From the NCBI GenBank assembly GCA_900315155.1, contig OMYB01000002.1, positions 272,940-336,939 on the forward strand: a DNA stretch of 64,000 bases, written 5' to 3'. Within the stretch, counting starts at the first letter, position 1, and every line of letters begins with the position of its first letter. Of this stretch, positions 45,366 through 53,395 are shown piece after piece. Below the pieces are notes generated by a model. The model was given only the letters and a program-made list of their open reading frames with translations. It searched no databases and was not told the DNA's origin. Source of the DNA: an uncultured Selenomonadales bacterium (lineage in GTDB: Bacteria > Bacillota > Negativicutes > Selenomonadales > Selenomonadaceae). Made by a program: the position numbers and the translations under genes.

Positions 45366-46337
45366 TCAATTCATTTTTTTGAAAGATTTATCTTTCTGCT
45401 CTGCTAGGCGGAAAAATTCTCGGACGTGATCGCTGATATTTTTCTCTGGATTGCAGTCGAGAATGACGGAAACGCCATCGGACATTAGGGCGCGTAAATC
45501 GCTTTGGTACATGTGAAACGAAGATGGTTTCATGAAATAACATATGTTATTTTTGCGCCATGCTATGAGGTCGCCGTGATAGGGAACATGCTCTGCAGTT
45601 TCATATTCCTCGAACAAAATATCCTTCATGAAAGGTTCAGAGGAGACATCTTCTGTCATCGTCTTGGGAACGATATCAATGACCTTTTGCGTGTAAGCAC
45701 CATTCTTTGCTTTCCAGATGCAATGAACCTGTCGTATCTTCCAGCCGAAAAAAGAATCTGTCAGCGCTTTCGGGGTAAATTGAAGCTGATATGTAAAGGG
45801 ATTAAAGCAAAATTGAGAGATATCTTGCATTATAGAGACTTCTAAACGCACGAAATGGGAATCATAGATTTCATCGATTTCGCGATAGTCTTGGCGCAAT
45901 CGATTTTTGATTTGCCCGAAGCCATAGAAGCTGTTTTTTAATCGCTCGATGGCAAGGGAGCAGAGTTCCCATACGGAGAAGTTGATGTCGTTTTCGATAA
46001 CGAAACCTGTGACCGCATTATGGTGTCGTGCTTGCAGCTGGGGCAAATGCGTGAGCTGCGGCACGGTTGCTTCGCCTTCTGGCGCGGAAGCAGGGATTTC
46101 TCTGATGATGAGCGCATAGGTAAGCTCGCTATACATCTGCACCTGAATCATAATGTTGCCTGTCGGCCGGCCAAAAAGATGGGATTTGCGACTTTCAAGG
46201 TCGTAGGACATCACGTCCTTCCCATCTTCCGAGAGGCACGCTTCCATCGGCATGACGATTTCAAAGGCCTCCGGCAATGTGTCGGCCTTTTGGAGACGAA
46301 CCAGCACTTCATAACAGCGTGTAGGATGTGACTTCAT
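45366..46337 (-). CDS. Uncharacterised 323-residue protein
   Basis: No recognised family or membrane segment. The sequence begins MKSHPTRCYEVLVRLQKADTLPEAFEI and has aromatic-rich stretches in the middle (SVWELCSLAIERLKNSFYGFGQI, FCFNPFTYQLQFTPKAL). It is transcribed first after the XRE gene, 16 bases upstream of the 59-residue protein, and so is the leading member of the AAA-ATPase run. Confidence 0.7.
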   Translation of the reverse strand: MKSHPTRCYEVLVRLQKADTLPEAFEIVMPMEACLSEDGKDVMSYDLESRKSHLFGRPTGNIMIQVQMYSELTYALIIREIPASAPEGEATVPQLTHLPQLQARHHNAVTGFVIENDINFSVWELCSLAIERLKNSFYGFGQIKNRLRQDYREIDEIYDSHFVRLEVSIMQDISQFCFNPFTYQLQFTPKALTDSFFGWKIRQVHCIWKAKNGAYTQKVIDIVPKTMTEDVSSEPFMKDILFEEYETAEHVPYHGDLIAWRKNNICYFMKPSSFHMYQSDLRALMSDGVSVILDCNPEKNISDHVREFFRLAEQKDKSFKKMN

Positions 46338-46367
46338 CTTTCACCCTCCTTGCAGAAACGAGTGGAT

Positions 46368-46604
46368 TCATTTTTGATGCTTCCTGAAGTCGAACAAATC
46401 CATTTCCGTGATTCCCAGATGGTCTGCGATATCCATGAGGATAGGCAGCGAGACTGTTTTCAGGCCACGTTCGATCTGGGATAGGTAGTTGCTGGTGACG
46501 TTGACTCTCTCAGCCAGCTCCGCTTGCGTGATTTTCTTCGCGCGGCGGTAGTAAGTGATGTTCAGTCCTAAGAGGAAGCGCTTTTCTTCAAACGTGATCC
46601 CCAC
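46368..46604 (-). CDS. XRE-family regulator
   Basis: 78 residues of Cro/CI-type helix-turn-helix: GLNITYYRRAKKITQAELAERVNVTSNYLSQIERGLKTVS. A short C-terminus lacks a sensor domain. It is the first gene of the long minus-strand run (46604 to 39093). A palindrome lies 67 bases upstream. Likely the lysogeny-type repressor of the element. Confidence 0.88.
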   Translation of the reverse strand: MGITFEEKRFLLGLNITYYRRAKKITQAELAERVNVTSNYLSQIERGLKTVSLPILMDIADHLGITEMDLFDFRKHQK

Positions 46605-46670
46605 AGTTCAGCCCTCCTTTGCTCTTAATTCTAATTATCTCATATCGTCGATTTAGGCGTTTGGGGAAAT

Positions 46671-46688
46671 AGTGATAGAAATATCACT
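46671..46688. promoter_or_regulatory. Palindromic operator candidate for the XRE regulator
   Basis: A perfect inverted repeat AGTGATA-GAAA-TATCACT, upstream of the XRE gene and inside the divergent region. Confidence 0.6.
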
Positions 46689-46744
46689 CTGAGTACTAAC
46701 TTTTTGAATGGTAGTACAAATGCTTGTTCACGTCCGTCTCATGA

Positions 46745-46784
46745 AGACAAAAACACCCAGACGAATTTATACTCGTCTGGGTGT
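46745..46784 (-). terminator. Strong minus-strand terminator without an upstream minus-strand gene
   Basis: A perfect 12-bp stem ACACCCAGACGA / TCGTCTGGGTGT followed by TTTTTG on the minus strand. All genes between it and narG on this side are on the plus strand. Confidence 0.75.
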
Positions 46785-46909
46785 CTCATAGGAATGGTAT
46801 ATGCTTAGGATGCGGGACGATAGCAGATAATCAAAAACGGTCGAATCTGAATGAACATCGTTGTAAGAGTGCTAAAACACTCAAATCCATACAAAGGTAG
46901 TGAAGAACC

Positions 46910-47137
46910 ATGATGATCCAAGTGAATAAGAGCGTGATTTTTGCTTCGGAGGCCGCATCGATGTTGTGCATGAGCGTTCAGCGTGTGTATGGCCTGATTC
47001 ATTCGGGCGAATTGCCTGCGTACAAGGAGAAGGATTCGCGTGCATGGAAGATTCCGGCAGAATCGGTGGCGAATTACATCCAGAAGCAGATGAAGGAGCG
47101 CGGAACGAAGGGGGACGGCATGAATGGCAGAAGATGA
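46910..47137 (+). CDS. HTH_17 DNA-binding protein
   Basis: 75 residues: IFASEAASMLCMSVQRVYGLIHSGELPAYKEKDSRAWKIPAESVANYIQKQ, a MerR/excisionase-type winged helix. It overlaps a second, similar gene by 14 bases. It may act as a second recombination directionality factor or as a regulator of the right-end genes. Confidence 0.8.
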   Translation: MMIQVNKSVIFASEAASMLCMSVQRVYGLIHSGELPAYKEKDSRAWKIPAESVANYIQKQMKERGTKGDGMNGRR

Positions 47138-47312
47138 TGTGGAAGTGCTGACAGTCGAGGAAGCGTGCGAATGCCTGCGGATCGGCAGGACGGCGATGTA
47201 CCGGCTGCTGAACTCAGGCGAACTGCCGGCAATGCGGATTCGCCGCAAGTGGATGATACCGAAGAAAGGGATACGGACGTTCGTGCTGAAGTCGAGCCAT
47301 TTGGAAGAATGA
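47124..47312 (+). CDS. Second excisionase-like HTH protein
   Basis: 62 residues: VLTVEEACECLRIGRTAMYRLLNSGELPAMRIRRKWMIPKKGIRTFV, the helix-turn-helix pattern of the excisionase family. It overlaps the preceding related gene by 14 bases, as in a tandem pair. It has a GGGGG site before the ATG. Confidence 0.8.
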   Translation: MAEDDVEVLTVEEACECLRIGRTAMYRLLNSGELPAMRIRRKWMIPKKGIRTFVLKSSHLEE

Positions 47313-47355
47313 CAGCAGAACGCAAAAAACTATCGTCATGAGCTGGAATCTTTGA

Positions 47356-47383
47356 TATACTAAAAGTAGGGAAAATCCTACTT
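47356..47383 (+). promoter_or_regulatory. Toxin-antitoxin promoter and operator
   Basis: TATACT at 47356-47361, directly followed by a perfect inverted repeat AAGTAGG-GAAAAT-CCTACTT (47364-47383). Placement over the start site fits autorepression by the AbrB-type antitoxin. Confidence 0.65.
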
Positions 47384-47407
47384 CGGTTCATGCAAGGAGT
47401 GATAGCC

Positions 47408-47689
47408 ATGATTGCTGTACCAGTGCCGAATACATTTATTGATAACGCCAAGGTGATGGCGAAAGGGCAAGTGACGATTCCCAAGGACGTGCGTACCGTC
47501 CTTGGGATTTCGAGTGGCAGCCGTGTGACCTTTGTGGTCGAAAACGGTTCTGTGCGTCTCGTCAACTCTGCTGTCTATGCGATGCAGATGATGCAGAAAG
47601 AGATGGAAGACGTACGAGGGACAGACGGACTGGAGACGGAAGAAGCTGTCATGCAGACCGTCAAGGAAATCCGTTCGGAAGGTGAGTGA
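47408..47689 (+). CDS. AbrB/MazE-type antitoxin
   Basis: 93 residues with the SpoVT-AbrB swapped-hairpin motif VMAKGQVTIPKDVRTVLGISSGSRVTFVVENGSV, then an acidic helical tail that would cover the toxin. The ATG at 47408 follows AAGGAG. It ends three bases before the PIN toxin gene. Confidence 0.85.
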   Translation: MIAVPVPNTFIDNAKVMAKGQVTIPKDVRTVLGISSGSRVTFVVENGSVRLVNSAVYAMQMMQKEMEDVRGTDGLETEEAVMQTVKEIRSEGE

Positions 47690-47692
47690 ATC

Positions 47693-48109
47693 GTGAAGGT
47701 CTTGATTGACACGAACATCCTCATTTCTGCTACGCTCGGACAGGGGACGCCGTTCCGTGCGTACGTCAAAGCAGCGACGTTCCCGAATCAGGGTGTGATC
47801 TGCGACCAGAACATCGACGAGATGCGACGGGTATTTAATCGGAAGTTTCCACAGAAGATTCCAGTGATGGAGCGTTTCTTGTCCCTCGCATTGCAGACGC
47901 TCGATGTAGTCCGCGTCCCCGCGAGAGCAGCAGAACAGGAGCGCAAGGTGCGAGACGTGTACGACCGCCCGATTCTGCGTGCAGCCTTGGCAGCGAACGT
48001 CGATGTCCTGCTGACAGGGGACAGAGACTTCCTCGAAGCTGGCATCACGGAGATCCGCATCATGAATCCGTCAGCTTTCTTGCAGCTGGACGGCGATTCT
48101 GAGCCATAA
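47693..48109 (+). CDS. PIN-domain toxin (COG1569-like)
   Basis: 138 residues. A PIN nuclease with acidic residues in LIDTNILIS (D6), DQNIDEMRRVF, YDRPILRAALAANVDVLLTGDRDFLEA. Such toxins are usually ribonucleases held in check by the upstream antitoxin. Stop codon TAA at 48107-48109 directly abuts the right end repeat. A stabilisation role for the element is inferred. Confidence 0.85.
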   Translation: MKVLIDTNILISATLGQGTPFRAYVKAATFPNQGVICDQNIDEMRRVFNRKFPQKIPVMERFLSLALQTLDVVRVPARAAEQERKVRDVYDRPILRAALAANVDVLLTGDRDFLEAGITEIRIMNPSAFLQLDGDSEP

Positions 48110-48134
48110 GCTTGTGGGGCAATAAGTGGGGCAA
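48110..48134. repeat. Right copy of the 25-bp end repeat
   Basis: Identical to 32116-32140 in the same orientation, with two GTGGGGCAA units three bases apart. The 108 bases between it and the right core contain no recognised gene. Confidence 0.85.
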
Positions 48135-48242
48135 TAGCGGTCGGAACCAATGGAATTTATGGAAAACGTGGATGGAGAAATGCCGATTTTTCGGGCTTTC
48201 TGGGGAGCGGAAAAACCAGAAAAACCTCAAAAAATGGGCGGG

Positions 48243-49622
48243 TAAGCCTTCCTTGCCGTCGGTCGTCTGGATCCGCTTGGCCGGGACAGCGCGTTTCAGC
48301 ACGCGATCCTCGCGCTCGTTGCCGAAATATGGGAGCTCGAGCGTGACGACTTCATCAAAGCCGCCGAGCACGGACAGCTGCGGCGTGATCGCCTCGCCCG
48401 TATCGCTGTCCTCCTCGTGGAGGTTCCATTTCTTCTCGCGATCCCAGCGATCGCCCATCGTACCGTTCGGCACGACGAGCTTGCCCGTGAGCTCATCGAG
48501 CACGTAATACTTGAAGTCCGCATGCTTATCCGTGCGGCCCATGTCTTTGCCGTTGAGGAAACGGCCGGCCTCGTAGCCGCCGTCTTCCCGCGCATCGAGG
48601 CGCACGAGGAACGGAAAATCCGTATAGCGGCGCGCGTAGTCCGTAAAGAACTTTGCCGGCTCGCCCCAGTAATACTCGTTGAGGATGACATGACCCATCG
48701 CCATGGCGAAAGCGGCATCGCTGCCGACTTTCAGCGAAATCCAGGTATCCGCGACCGTCGTGGACTCCGCGTAGTCCGGAGCGATGGAAACGACCTTCGT
48801 GCCCTTATAACGCGCCTCCGTGAGGAAGTGCGCATCCGGCGTACGCGTCAGCGGTACGTTGGAGCCCCAGGTGATGATGTAGTCCGCATTGAACCAGTCC
48901 GAGGACTCCGGCACATCCGTCTGATCGCCCCAGACCTGCGGGCTCGCCGGCGGCAGGTCGGCATACCAGTCATAGAACGACAGCGCCGCGCCACCCATGA
49001 GCTGCATGAAGCGGGCGCCCGCCGCATACGAAAGCATGGACTTTGCCGGGATAACGGCAAAGGCGAAGTTGCGATCCGGGCCGTATTTCGTCGCCGTATG
49101 CAGCAGCGAAGCCGCGATGAGCTCCGAAACCTCTTTCCAGCTCGAGCGCACGAAGCCGCCCTGACCGCGGGCCTCTTTGTAGAGCTTCGTCTTGGCCGTG
49201 TCGTTCGCGATGCTTGCCCAGGCCTCCAGGGCCGTCTTGTGCGACTGTCTTGCCTCACGCCAGAGCTTGGCGAGCTCGCCGCGCAGGTACGGATACTTGA
49301 TGCGGTGCGGACTGTAGAGATACCACGAGAACGACGCGCCACGCGGGCAGCCGCGTGGCTCGAAATCCGGCATATCCGGACTGGTCTCCGGGTAGTTGTG
49401 TTCCTGGTTCTCCCAGGCTACGAGACCGTTCTTCACGTAGATATTCCAGCAGCACGAACCCGTGCAGTTAACGCCGTGCGTCGAATGGACGCACTTGTCG
49501 AAGGACCAGCGGTTGCGGTAGGTATCTTCCCACTCGCGCCCGCCCTCATACATCCCCTGGCGTCCGGTTGCCGAACCCTCCACGGGGATCAGGTGCTTGA
49601 ACTTCTTGAAAATACTGCTCAT
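48243..49622 (-). pseudogene. narG: NarG, N-terminal part, truncated by the element
   Basis: The first 460 residues of the nitrate reductase catalytic subunit. The FS0 cluster pattern His49-Cys53-Cys57-Cys92 is present (HGVNCTGSCCW, PRGCPRG). Asp222, the molybdenum ligand position of E. coli NarG, is in SFYDWYADLPPASPQ. After residue 460 the frame runs 60 codons into the element and stops at 48060. The ATG at 49622 has GGGAGG upstream. Neither fragment alone should be active; key residues look undamaged, arguing for recent insertion. Confidence 0.95.
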
Positions 49623-49648
49623 TGCGCTCTCCCTCCCTATTTGTTCTC

Positions 49649-49690
49649 ATTCTATCGTGTTTTTACCTTTCGCGATGTGATAAACATCAC
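49649..49690 (-). promoter_or_regulatory. narG promoter with Crp/Fnr-type site
   Basis: The inverted repeat GTGAT-AAAC-ATCAC at 49677-49690 is centred 41.5 bp upstream of the start implied by a TAGAAT -10 box (49654-49649). This is the classical class II activator position. Confidence 0.75.
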
Positions 49691-49743
49691 GATAAAGAAA
49701 AAATAAAAAAGACAGGCGCATAACCTGTCTGAAAAAAACATTC

Positions 49744-50433
49744 TTATTCGATGTTGCAGATTTCCCTGCCGCAATTCTCACATTGGATTGCCTGCTTGAG
49801 GAAATCGAGGTCCTTGACGAGAATGAGATGACCACGGGATTCGATGATGCCTGCCTTGCGCAGCTCGCTGAGCATGCGGTTCAGGCTTTCGCGAGCCGTG
49901 CCGGAGTAGTTCGCCAGTTCCTGGTTCGTGAGCGGCACAGAGATGAGGATACCATCCGCCTCCTGCTTGCCATAACTGTTCGTCAGGCGGATGAGCGTCG
50001 AGTAGAGGGCGCCTTTCTTGCCGTATAGGATGAGATCGCGGAACTTCGAATGCTGCTTGCGCATGTGCGCGCCGAGAATGCGCAGGAGATCGACGGCCAG
50101 ATTCGGCTTTTTCGCGAGGTAATCCTGCAAAACGGGGAACTCGATGGCATAGACCTCCGCCGTGCTCTGTGCGATGGCATTGAAAATATACGTAGACTGG
50201 GCCTCAAAAAGCGGCAGCTCCCCGATGATGCTCCCGCGCGCGGCGAGGCGCAGGGAGAGCACACGGCCCGAGCTCGCGTACTTCGTGATAAAAACCTGCC
50301 CCGAGCGCACGATATAGAAATACTTCGCAGAATCCCCCTCGTGGAAGAGGTACTCATCCTTATGCAGTAGGATGACATGCCCCGGTATTTCATAAAAATG
50401 GCGGACAAACGACTCCATATCGATCGTATCCAT
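49744..50433 (-). CDS. Crp/Fnr-family regulator with C-terminal cysteine motif
   Basis: 229 residues. A cyclic-nucleotide-binding-like beta barrel (VILLHKDEYLFHEGDSAKYFYIVRSGQVFITKY), dimer helix and HTH LTNQELANYSGTARESLNRMLSELRKAGII. The extreme C-terminus is CENCGREICNIE. No N-terminal Fnr-like cysteine cluster is seen. Flanked by narG and narK, it probably activates nitrate respiration genes. The ATG at 50433 follows AAAGGAGG. Confidence 0.88.
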   Translation of the reverse strand: MDTIDMESFVRHFYEIPGHVILLHKDEYLFHEGDSAKYFYIVRSGQVFITKYASSGRVLSLRLAARGSIIGELPLFEAQSTYIFNAIAQSTAEVYAIEFPVLQDYLAKKPNLAVDLLRILGAHMRKQHSKFRDLILYGKKGALYSTLIRLTNSYGKQEADGILISVPLTNQELANYSGTARESLNRMLSELRKAGIIESRGHLILVKDLDFLKQAIQCENCGREICNIE

Positions 50434-50533
50434 CGAATCCTCCTTTGCCAAACGACTGGACTGACGAAATTCCTTCATAATTTATTATACACCTCTATCA
50501 TACAAGAAAACAAATTTCCCTGCCCGTGATTTT

Positions 50534-50588
50534 TGTTACATAATGCGTAACATTCCTTACTTACGAACGAACCTTATGCCGTTATAAT
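50534..50588 (+). promoter_or_regulatory. narK promoter with Crp/Fnr-like palindromes
   Basis: TATAAT at 50583-50588 with a poor -35. GTAA-CATTCC-TTAC (50547-50560) is centred at -41.5. An overlapping palindrome TGTTAC-N7-GTAACA spans 50534-50552. The arrangement suggests an activated promoter. Confidence 0.6.
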
Positions 50589-50650
50589 AATCCTAAAAGT
50601 TATTATTTTCTCGCGTTAAGGCGGGATAATACGACATAAGGAGAATGCAT

Positions 50651-51991
50651 ATGGCTGAAAACAACATCATGCAGGAGCTGGGTCCGAACCCCTCCCGCAA
50701 AGAAATCCTCGCCCATTGGCAGCCTGAAAACGAAGCGTTCTGGAACAAGTTCGGCAAGAAAATCGCGAACGAAAACCTCTACACTTCGACCTGGGCACTC
50801 GTCCTCTCCTTCGTGGTCTGGACGCTTTGGGCAACCATCGCGGCGAAGCTGAATCTCATCGGCTTCAATTTCACGGATGATCAGCTCTTTACGCTGGCCG
50901 CCCTCCCGGGCCTCGTCGGCGCAACGGGCCGCCTGTTCTACACGTACCTGCCGGGTCTCCTGGGTGGCAAGACGTCGACGCTCATCACGACGGCGCTCCT
51001 GCTGCTCCCGATCATCGGTCTCGGCAGAGCCCTGCAGGATCCGACGACGTCCTATGACACGTTCGTCCTGCTCGTCAGTTTCATCGGCATCGCCGGTGCA
51101 AACTTCTCCGCCTCCATGGCGAACATCGGATTCTTCTTCCCGAAAGCGCACAAAGGCCTCGCGCTCGGCATCAATGCCGGCGTCGGCAACCTCGGCGTCT
51201 CGCTCATCTATCTCACGGCGCCGCTGCTCATCGGCTGGAACCTTTCTGGTCTCTTCGGCGAGGGCGTTGCAACGCCAAATGGTATGCTCTATCTGCAGAA
51301 TGTCTGCTACTTCTGGGCCATCCCAATCGCCATCACGCTCGGTCTGATCTGGAAATTCATGGATAATCTGCCGCTGTCGAAACAGAGCCCAAAGAGCATC
51401 CTTTCCATTTTCGGCAACAAACACACCTGGCTCATGTGCTGGATCTACACCTGCGGCTTCGGTTCGTTCATCGGATTCTCCGCAGCACTCGGCCTGCTCG
51501 TCTCCAAGGAATTCCCGGAGATTTCCTTCTCGATGGCAGCGTTCCTCGGACCGTTCATCGGCGCCGGCGTCCGCCCGATTGGCGGCTGGCTGGCCGATAA
51601 GATGGACAGCGGCTCCACGGTGACGTTCTGGTCCCTCTGGGTCATGCTCGCCGCGAGCATCGTGAGCCTGCTCGGCCTGCAGATGCACAGCTTCGCCATC
51701 TTCTTCGGCGCGTTCCTGCTGCTCTTCCTCACGACGGGCTTCGTCAACGGCGCTTCGTTCCGCATGATCCCGTACATCTTCAACAACCCGTTCCATTCTT
51801 CGCTCGTGACGGGCTTCACGGCAGCGATTGCCGCCTACGGTGCCTTCCTCATCCCGAAGATCTTCGGCTGGTCGTACTCCAATTTCCAGAATGTCACGCC
51901 GGCCTTCTACATCCTCATCGCGTTCATGGTCACCACGATCGTGATCACGTGGTGGTTCTACGCTCGCAAGGGTTCCGGCATCAAGTGCTAA
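50651..51991 (+). CDS. narK: Nitrate/nitrite transporter, NarK family (MFS)
   Basis: 446 residues with about 12 membrane segments. NarK features include ALPGLVGATGRLFYTYLPGLLGG (the arginine-bearing TM2 region) and the glycine-rich ANFSASMANIGFFFPKAHKGLALGINAGVGNLGVS signature, with a second nitrate signature GFGSFIGFSAALGLLVSKEFP. It probably imports nitrate and/or exports nitrite. The ATG at 50651 is seven bases after AAGGAG; the ATG two codons upstream is too close. Confidence 0.95.
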   Translation: MAENNIMQELGPNPSRKEILAHWQPENEAFWNKFGKKIANENLYTSTWALVLSFVVWTLWATIAAKLNLIGFNFTDDQLFTLAALPGLVGATGRLFYTYLPGLLGGKTSTLITTALLLLPIIGLGRALQDPTTSYDTFVLLVSFIGIAGANFSASMANIGFFFPKAHKGLALGINAGVGNLGVSLIYLTAPLLIGWNLSGLFGEGVATPNGMLYLQNVCYFWAIPIAITLGLIWKFMDNLPLSKQSPKSILSIFGNKHTWLMCWIYTCGFGSFIGFSAALGLLVSKEFPEISFSMAAFLGPFIGAGVRPIGGWLADKMDSGSTVTFWSLWVMLAASIVSLLGLQMHSFAIFFGAFLLLFLTTGFVNGASFRMIPYIFNNPFHSSLVTGFTAAIAAYGAFLIPKIFGWSYSNFQNVTPAFYILIAFMVTTIVITWWFYARKGSGIKC

Positions 51992-52033
51992 GAACCTTGT
52001 CCAGATAACATCCAATAAGAGTCACATACAAAG

Positions 52034-52067
52034 AATCCCCCGTCCGGGATTTCCCGGGCGGGGGATT
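52034..52067. terminator. Terminator between narK and nrfA
   Basis: A long G+C-rich stem AATCCCCCGTCCGGGA / TCCCGGGCGGGGGATT with T-rich flanks, between convergent narK and nrfA. Confidence 0.85.
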
Positions 52068-52114
52068 TCTGTATGCCTTGGGTTAATCCGTAACCGTAGC
52101 TATCCCTCTCTACA

Positions 52115-53395
52115 TCAATGCAGTGCGTTGGCCTCTTCGATGACCTGATGCGCGAGGTCGATGGCTTCGCCACTGACGCGCATGCACTTGTCCGGGTTAT
52201 GGAAGCCGTTGCCGTTCTCGGCAGCGATCCAATCCCAGTAGAAGGAGGCTTCGCGGAGCTTCAGGCGAATACCCTCGAGCTGCTCATCCGGTACACCGGC
52301 ATCCATAGCAGCCTTGACGGCGAGGTGCGCTTTCGCGACCGTCTGGCCGGCACGGCGCTGGAGTTTATAGTTGTTGTCGTGGATGGTCTTGACGCGGGCC
52401 GTCAGCGTCTCCGCACTCTCGTCATGGCACTTCAGGCAGGAATCCTGAACGGTCTTCAGCGGGCTCGTCATCCAGTGCGACGTGTATTTCTGACCGTCTT
52501 TGCGCATGTACGGCATGTGGCAGTCAACGCACGTTACGCCGTTCTCGGCATGGACGCTCGTTGCCCAGATCTCGAAATCCGGATGCTGTGCTTTGAGCAT
52601 CTTCGTCTTGGAATCCTTGTGGATCCAATCCTGCTGGAAACCGCCAGCCTGACCGGACTGATAGAACTGGAATTCATCCTCCGGCTCCAGGCCGTTATCC
52701 CACGGATGGTTGACGCGGCCATCTTCAGCCGTGAAGTAGTACTCGTTGTGGCACTGTGCGCAGACATAGGCGCGCTTGTCGTTATGCGGTGCGTTGTTCA
52801 CATCGACACCGCGGCGGGCCATGGCCTCAACGAAGCCCTGCTGATAGACGCGCAGCTCCATCGTATCCGGATCATGGCACGTCGAGCAGCCGAACCACTG
52901 ATCGTCCTTAATGGGTGCCTTGACCTCATCGATTGGCTTGGAAGCATAATCCCAGCCGCTCTGCTTGAAGTAGACATCGTACATGTACGAGCCTTTGCAG
53001 GTGATGCAGGAGCCTTTCTGGCCCGGCAGACGCTTCGTTGCGAGGAAGTCCTCACCGGCATGCGTATGGCCGCGGGCCACATCATACTGCAGGGCGAATT
53101 TATAACCCTTGAAGTTTTCGAGCATCTCCGGCTGCATCTCGAGGTACGAGACGCCCGGATCGCTGCCGCCGTAACCGGTCGGCGATGCACCGCCCATGTT
53201 GTTCTTCATGTAGGACTCGTACTCCAACGGGTACGCATCCTTATACGCTTCTGTCGTCAGTTTCTTATCTTCCGGGATCTGGGCCAGCTTCACGCTGCTG
53301 TCGTTCGGTGCGGCTGCGATGCGGAACACCACAAAGCCGAAGAACACAACGCATACTGCGCAGATTCCCGCTATGATTTTCTGCAGCTTACTCAA
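52115..53395 (-). CDS. nrfA: Pentaheme cytochrome c nitrite reductase (ammonia-forming)
   Basis: A 426-residue exported enzyme reducing nitrite to ammonium. The catalytic heme motif is CITCKGSYMYDVYF (CxxCK, lysine-ligated). Four CxxCH sites follow: CSTCH, CAQCH, CVDCH and CLKCH. Other hallmarks are the QFYQSGQAGGFQQDWIHKDSKTKMLKAQHPDFE region and the active-site histidine near VHAENGVTCVDCHMPYMRKDGQ. It is anchored by an uncleaved or cleaved N-terminal helix. It overlaps nrfH by eight bases. Confidence 0.97.
   Translation of the reverse strand: MSKLQKIIAGICAVCVVFFGFVVFRIAAAPNDSSVKLAQIPEDKKLTTEAYKDAYPLEYESYMKNNMGGASPTGYGGSDPGVSYLEMQPEMLENFKGYKFALQYDVARGHTHAGEDFLATKRLPGQKGSCITCKGSYMYDVYFKQSGWDYASKPIDEVKAPIKDDQWFGCSTCHDPDTMELRVYQQGFVEAMARRGVDVNNAPHNDKRAYVCAQCHNEYYFTAEDGRVNHPWDNGLEPEDEFQFYQSGQAGGFQQDWIHKDSKTKMLKAQHPDFEIWATSVHAENGVTCVDCHMPYMRKDGQKYTSHWMTSPLKTVQDSCLKCHDESAETLTARVKTIHDNNYKLQRRAGQTVAKAHLAVKAAMDAGVPDEQLEGIRLKLREASFYWDWIAAENGNGFHNPDKCMRVSGEAIDLAHQVIEEANALH

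Larger units (their letters stand above)
46605..46909. other. Divergent regulatory region of the element
   Basis: 305 bases without a gene, between the XRE gene (minus) and the HTH genes (plus). It contains a palindromic operator candidate and a strong minus-strand terminator hairpin. No clear small RNA was identified. Confidence 0.5.
32032..48248. mobile_element. 16.2-kb integrative element inserted in narG
   Basis: Both junctions carry TAAGCC (32032-32037 and 48243-48248). Removing one core and everything between joins narG in frame (codon 460 to 461). Near each end lies the same pair of GTGGGGCAA repeats, typical of integrase arm sites. The left end also carries a tRNA 3' half. Cargo: integrase, excisionase, DUF927 helicase, ERF, nuclease, RadC, AAA ATPase run, XRE regulator, PIN/AbrB pair. 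No virion, relaxase or type IV secretion genes were recognised, so it is best called an integrative element, possibly phage-satellite-like or mobilised by a helper. Confidence 0.93.

Noticed and set aside
46805..47565. Minus-strand genes under the HTH and antitoxin genes
   Set aside because: The plus-strand frames have recognisable HTH, AbrB and PIN domains with ribosome-binding sites; the opposite frames have neither.
48060..48242. A 60-codon extension of the NarG N-terminal frame into the element
   Set aside because: It is antisense to element sequence, begins exactly at the junction and has no NarG similarity; it is a by-product of the insertion.
32032..48248. Prophage
   Set aside because: Integrase, ERF and XRE genes are phage-like, but no terminase, portal, capsid, tail, holin or endolysin gene was recognised in the 16 kb.
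32032..48248. Integrative conjugative element
   Set aside because: No relaxase, VirB4-type ATPase or coupling protein was recognised; the AAA ATPase at 44195 is of the FtsH/Vps4 type, not a VirB4/VirD4 type.
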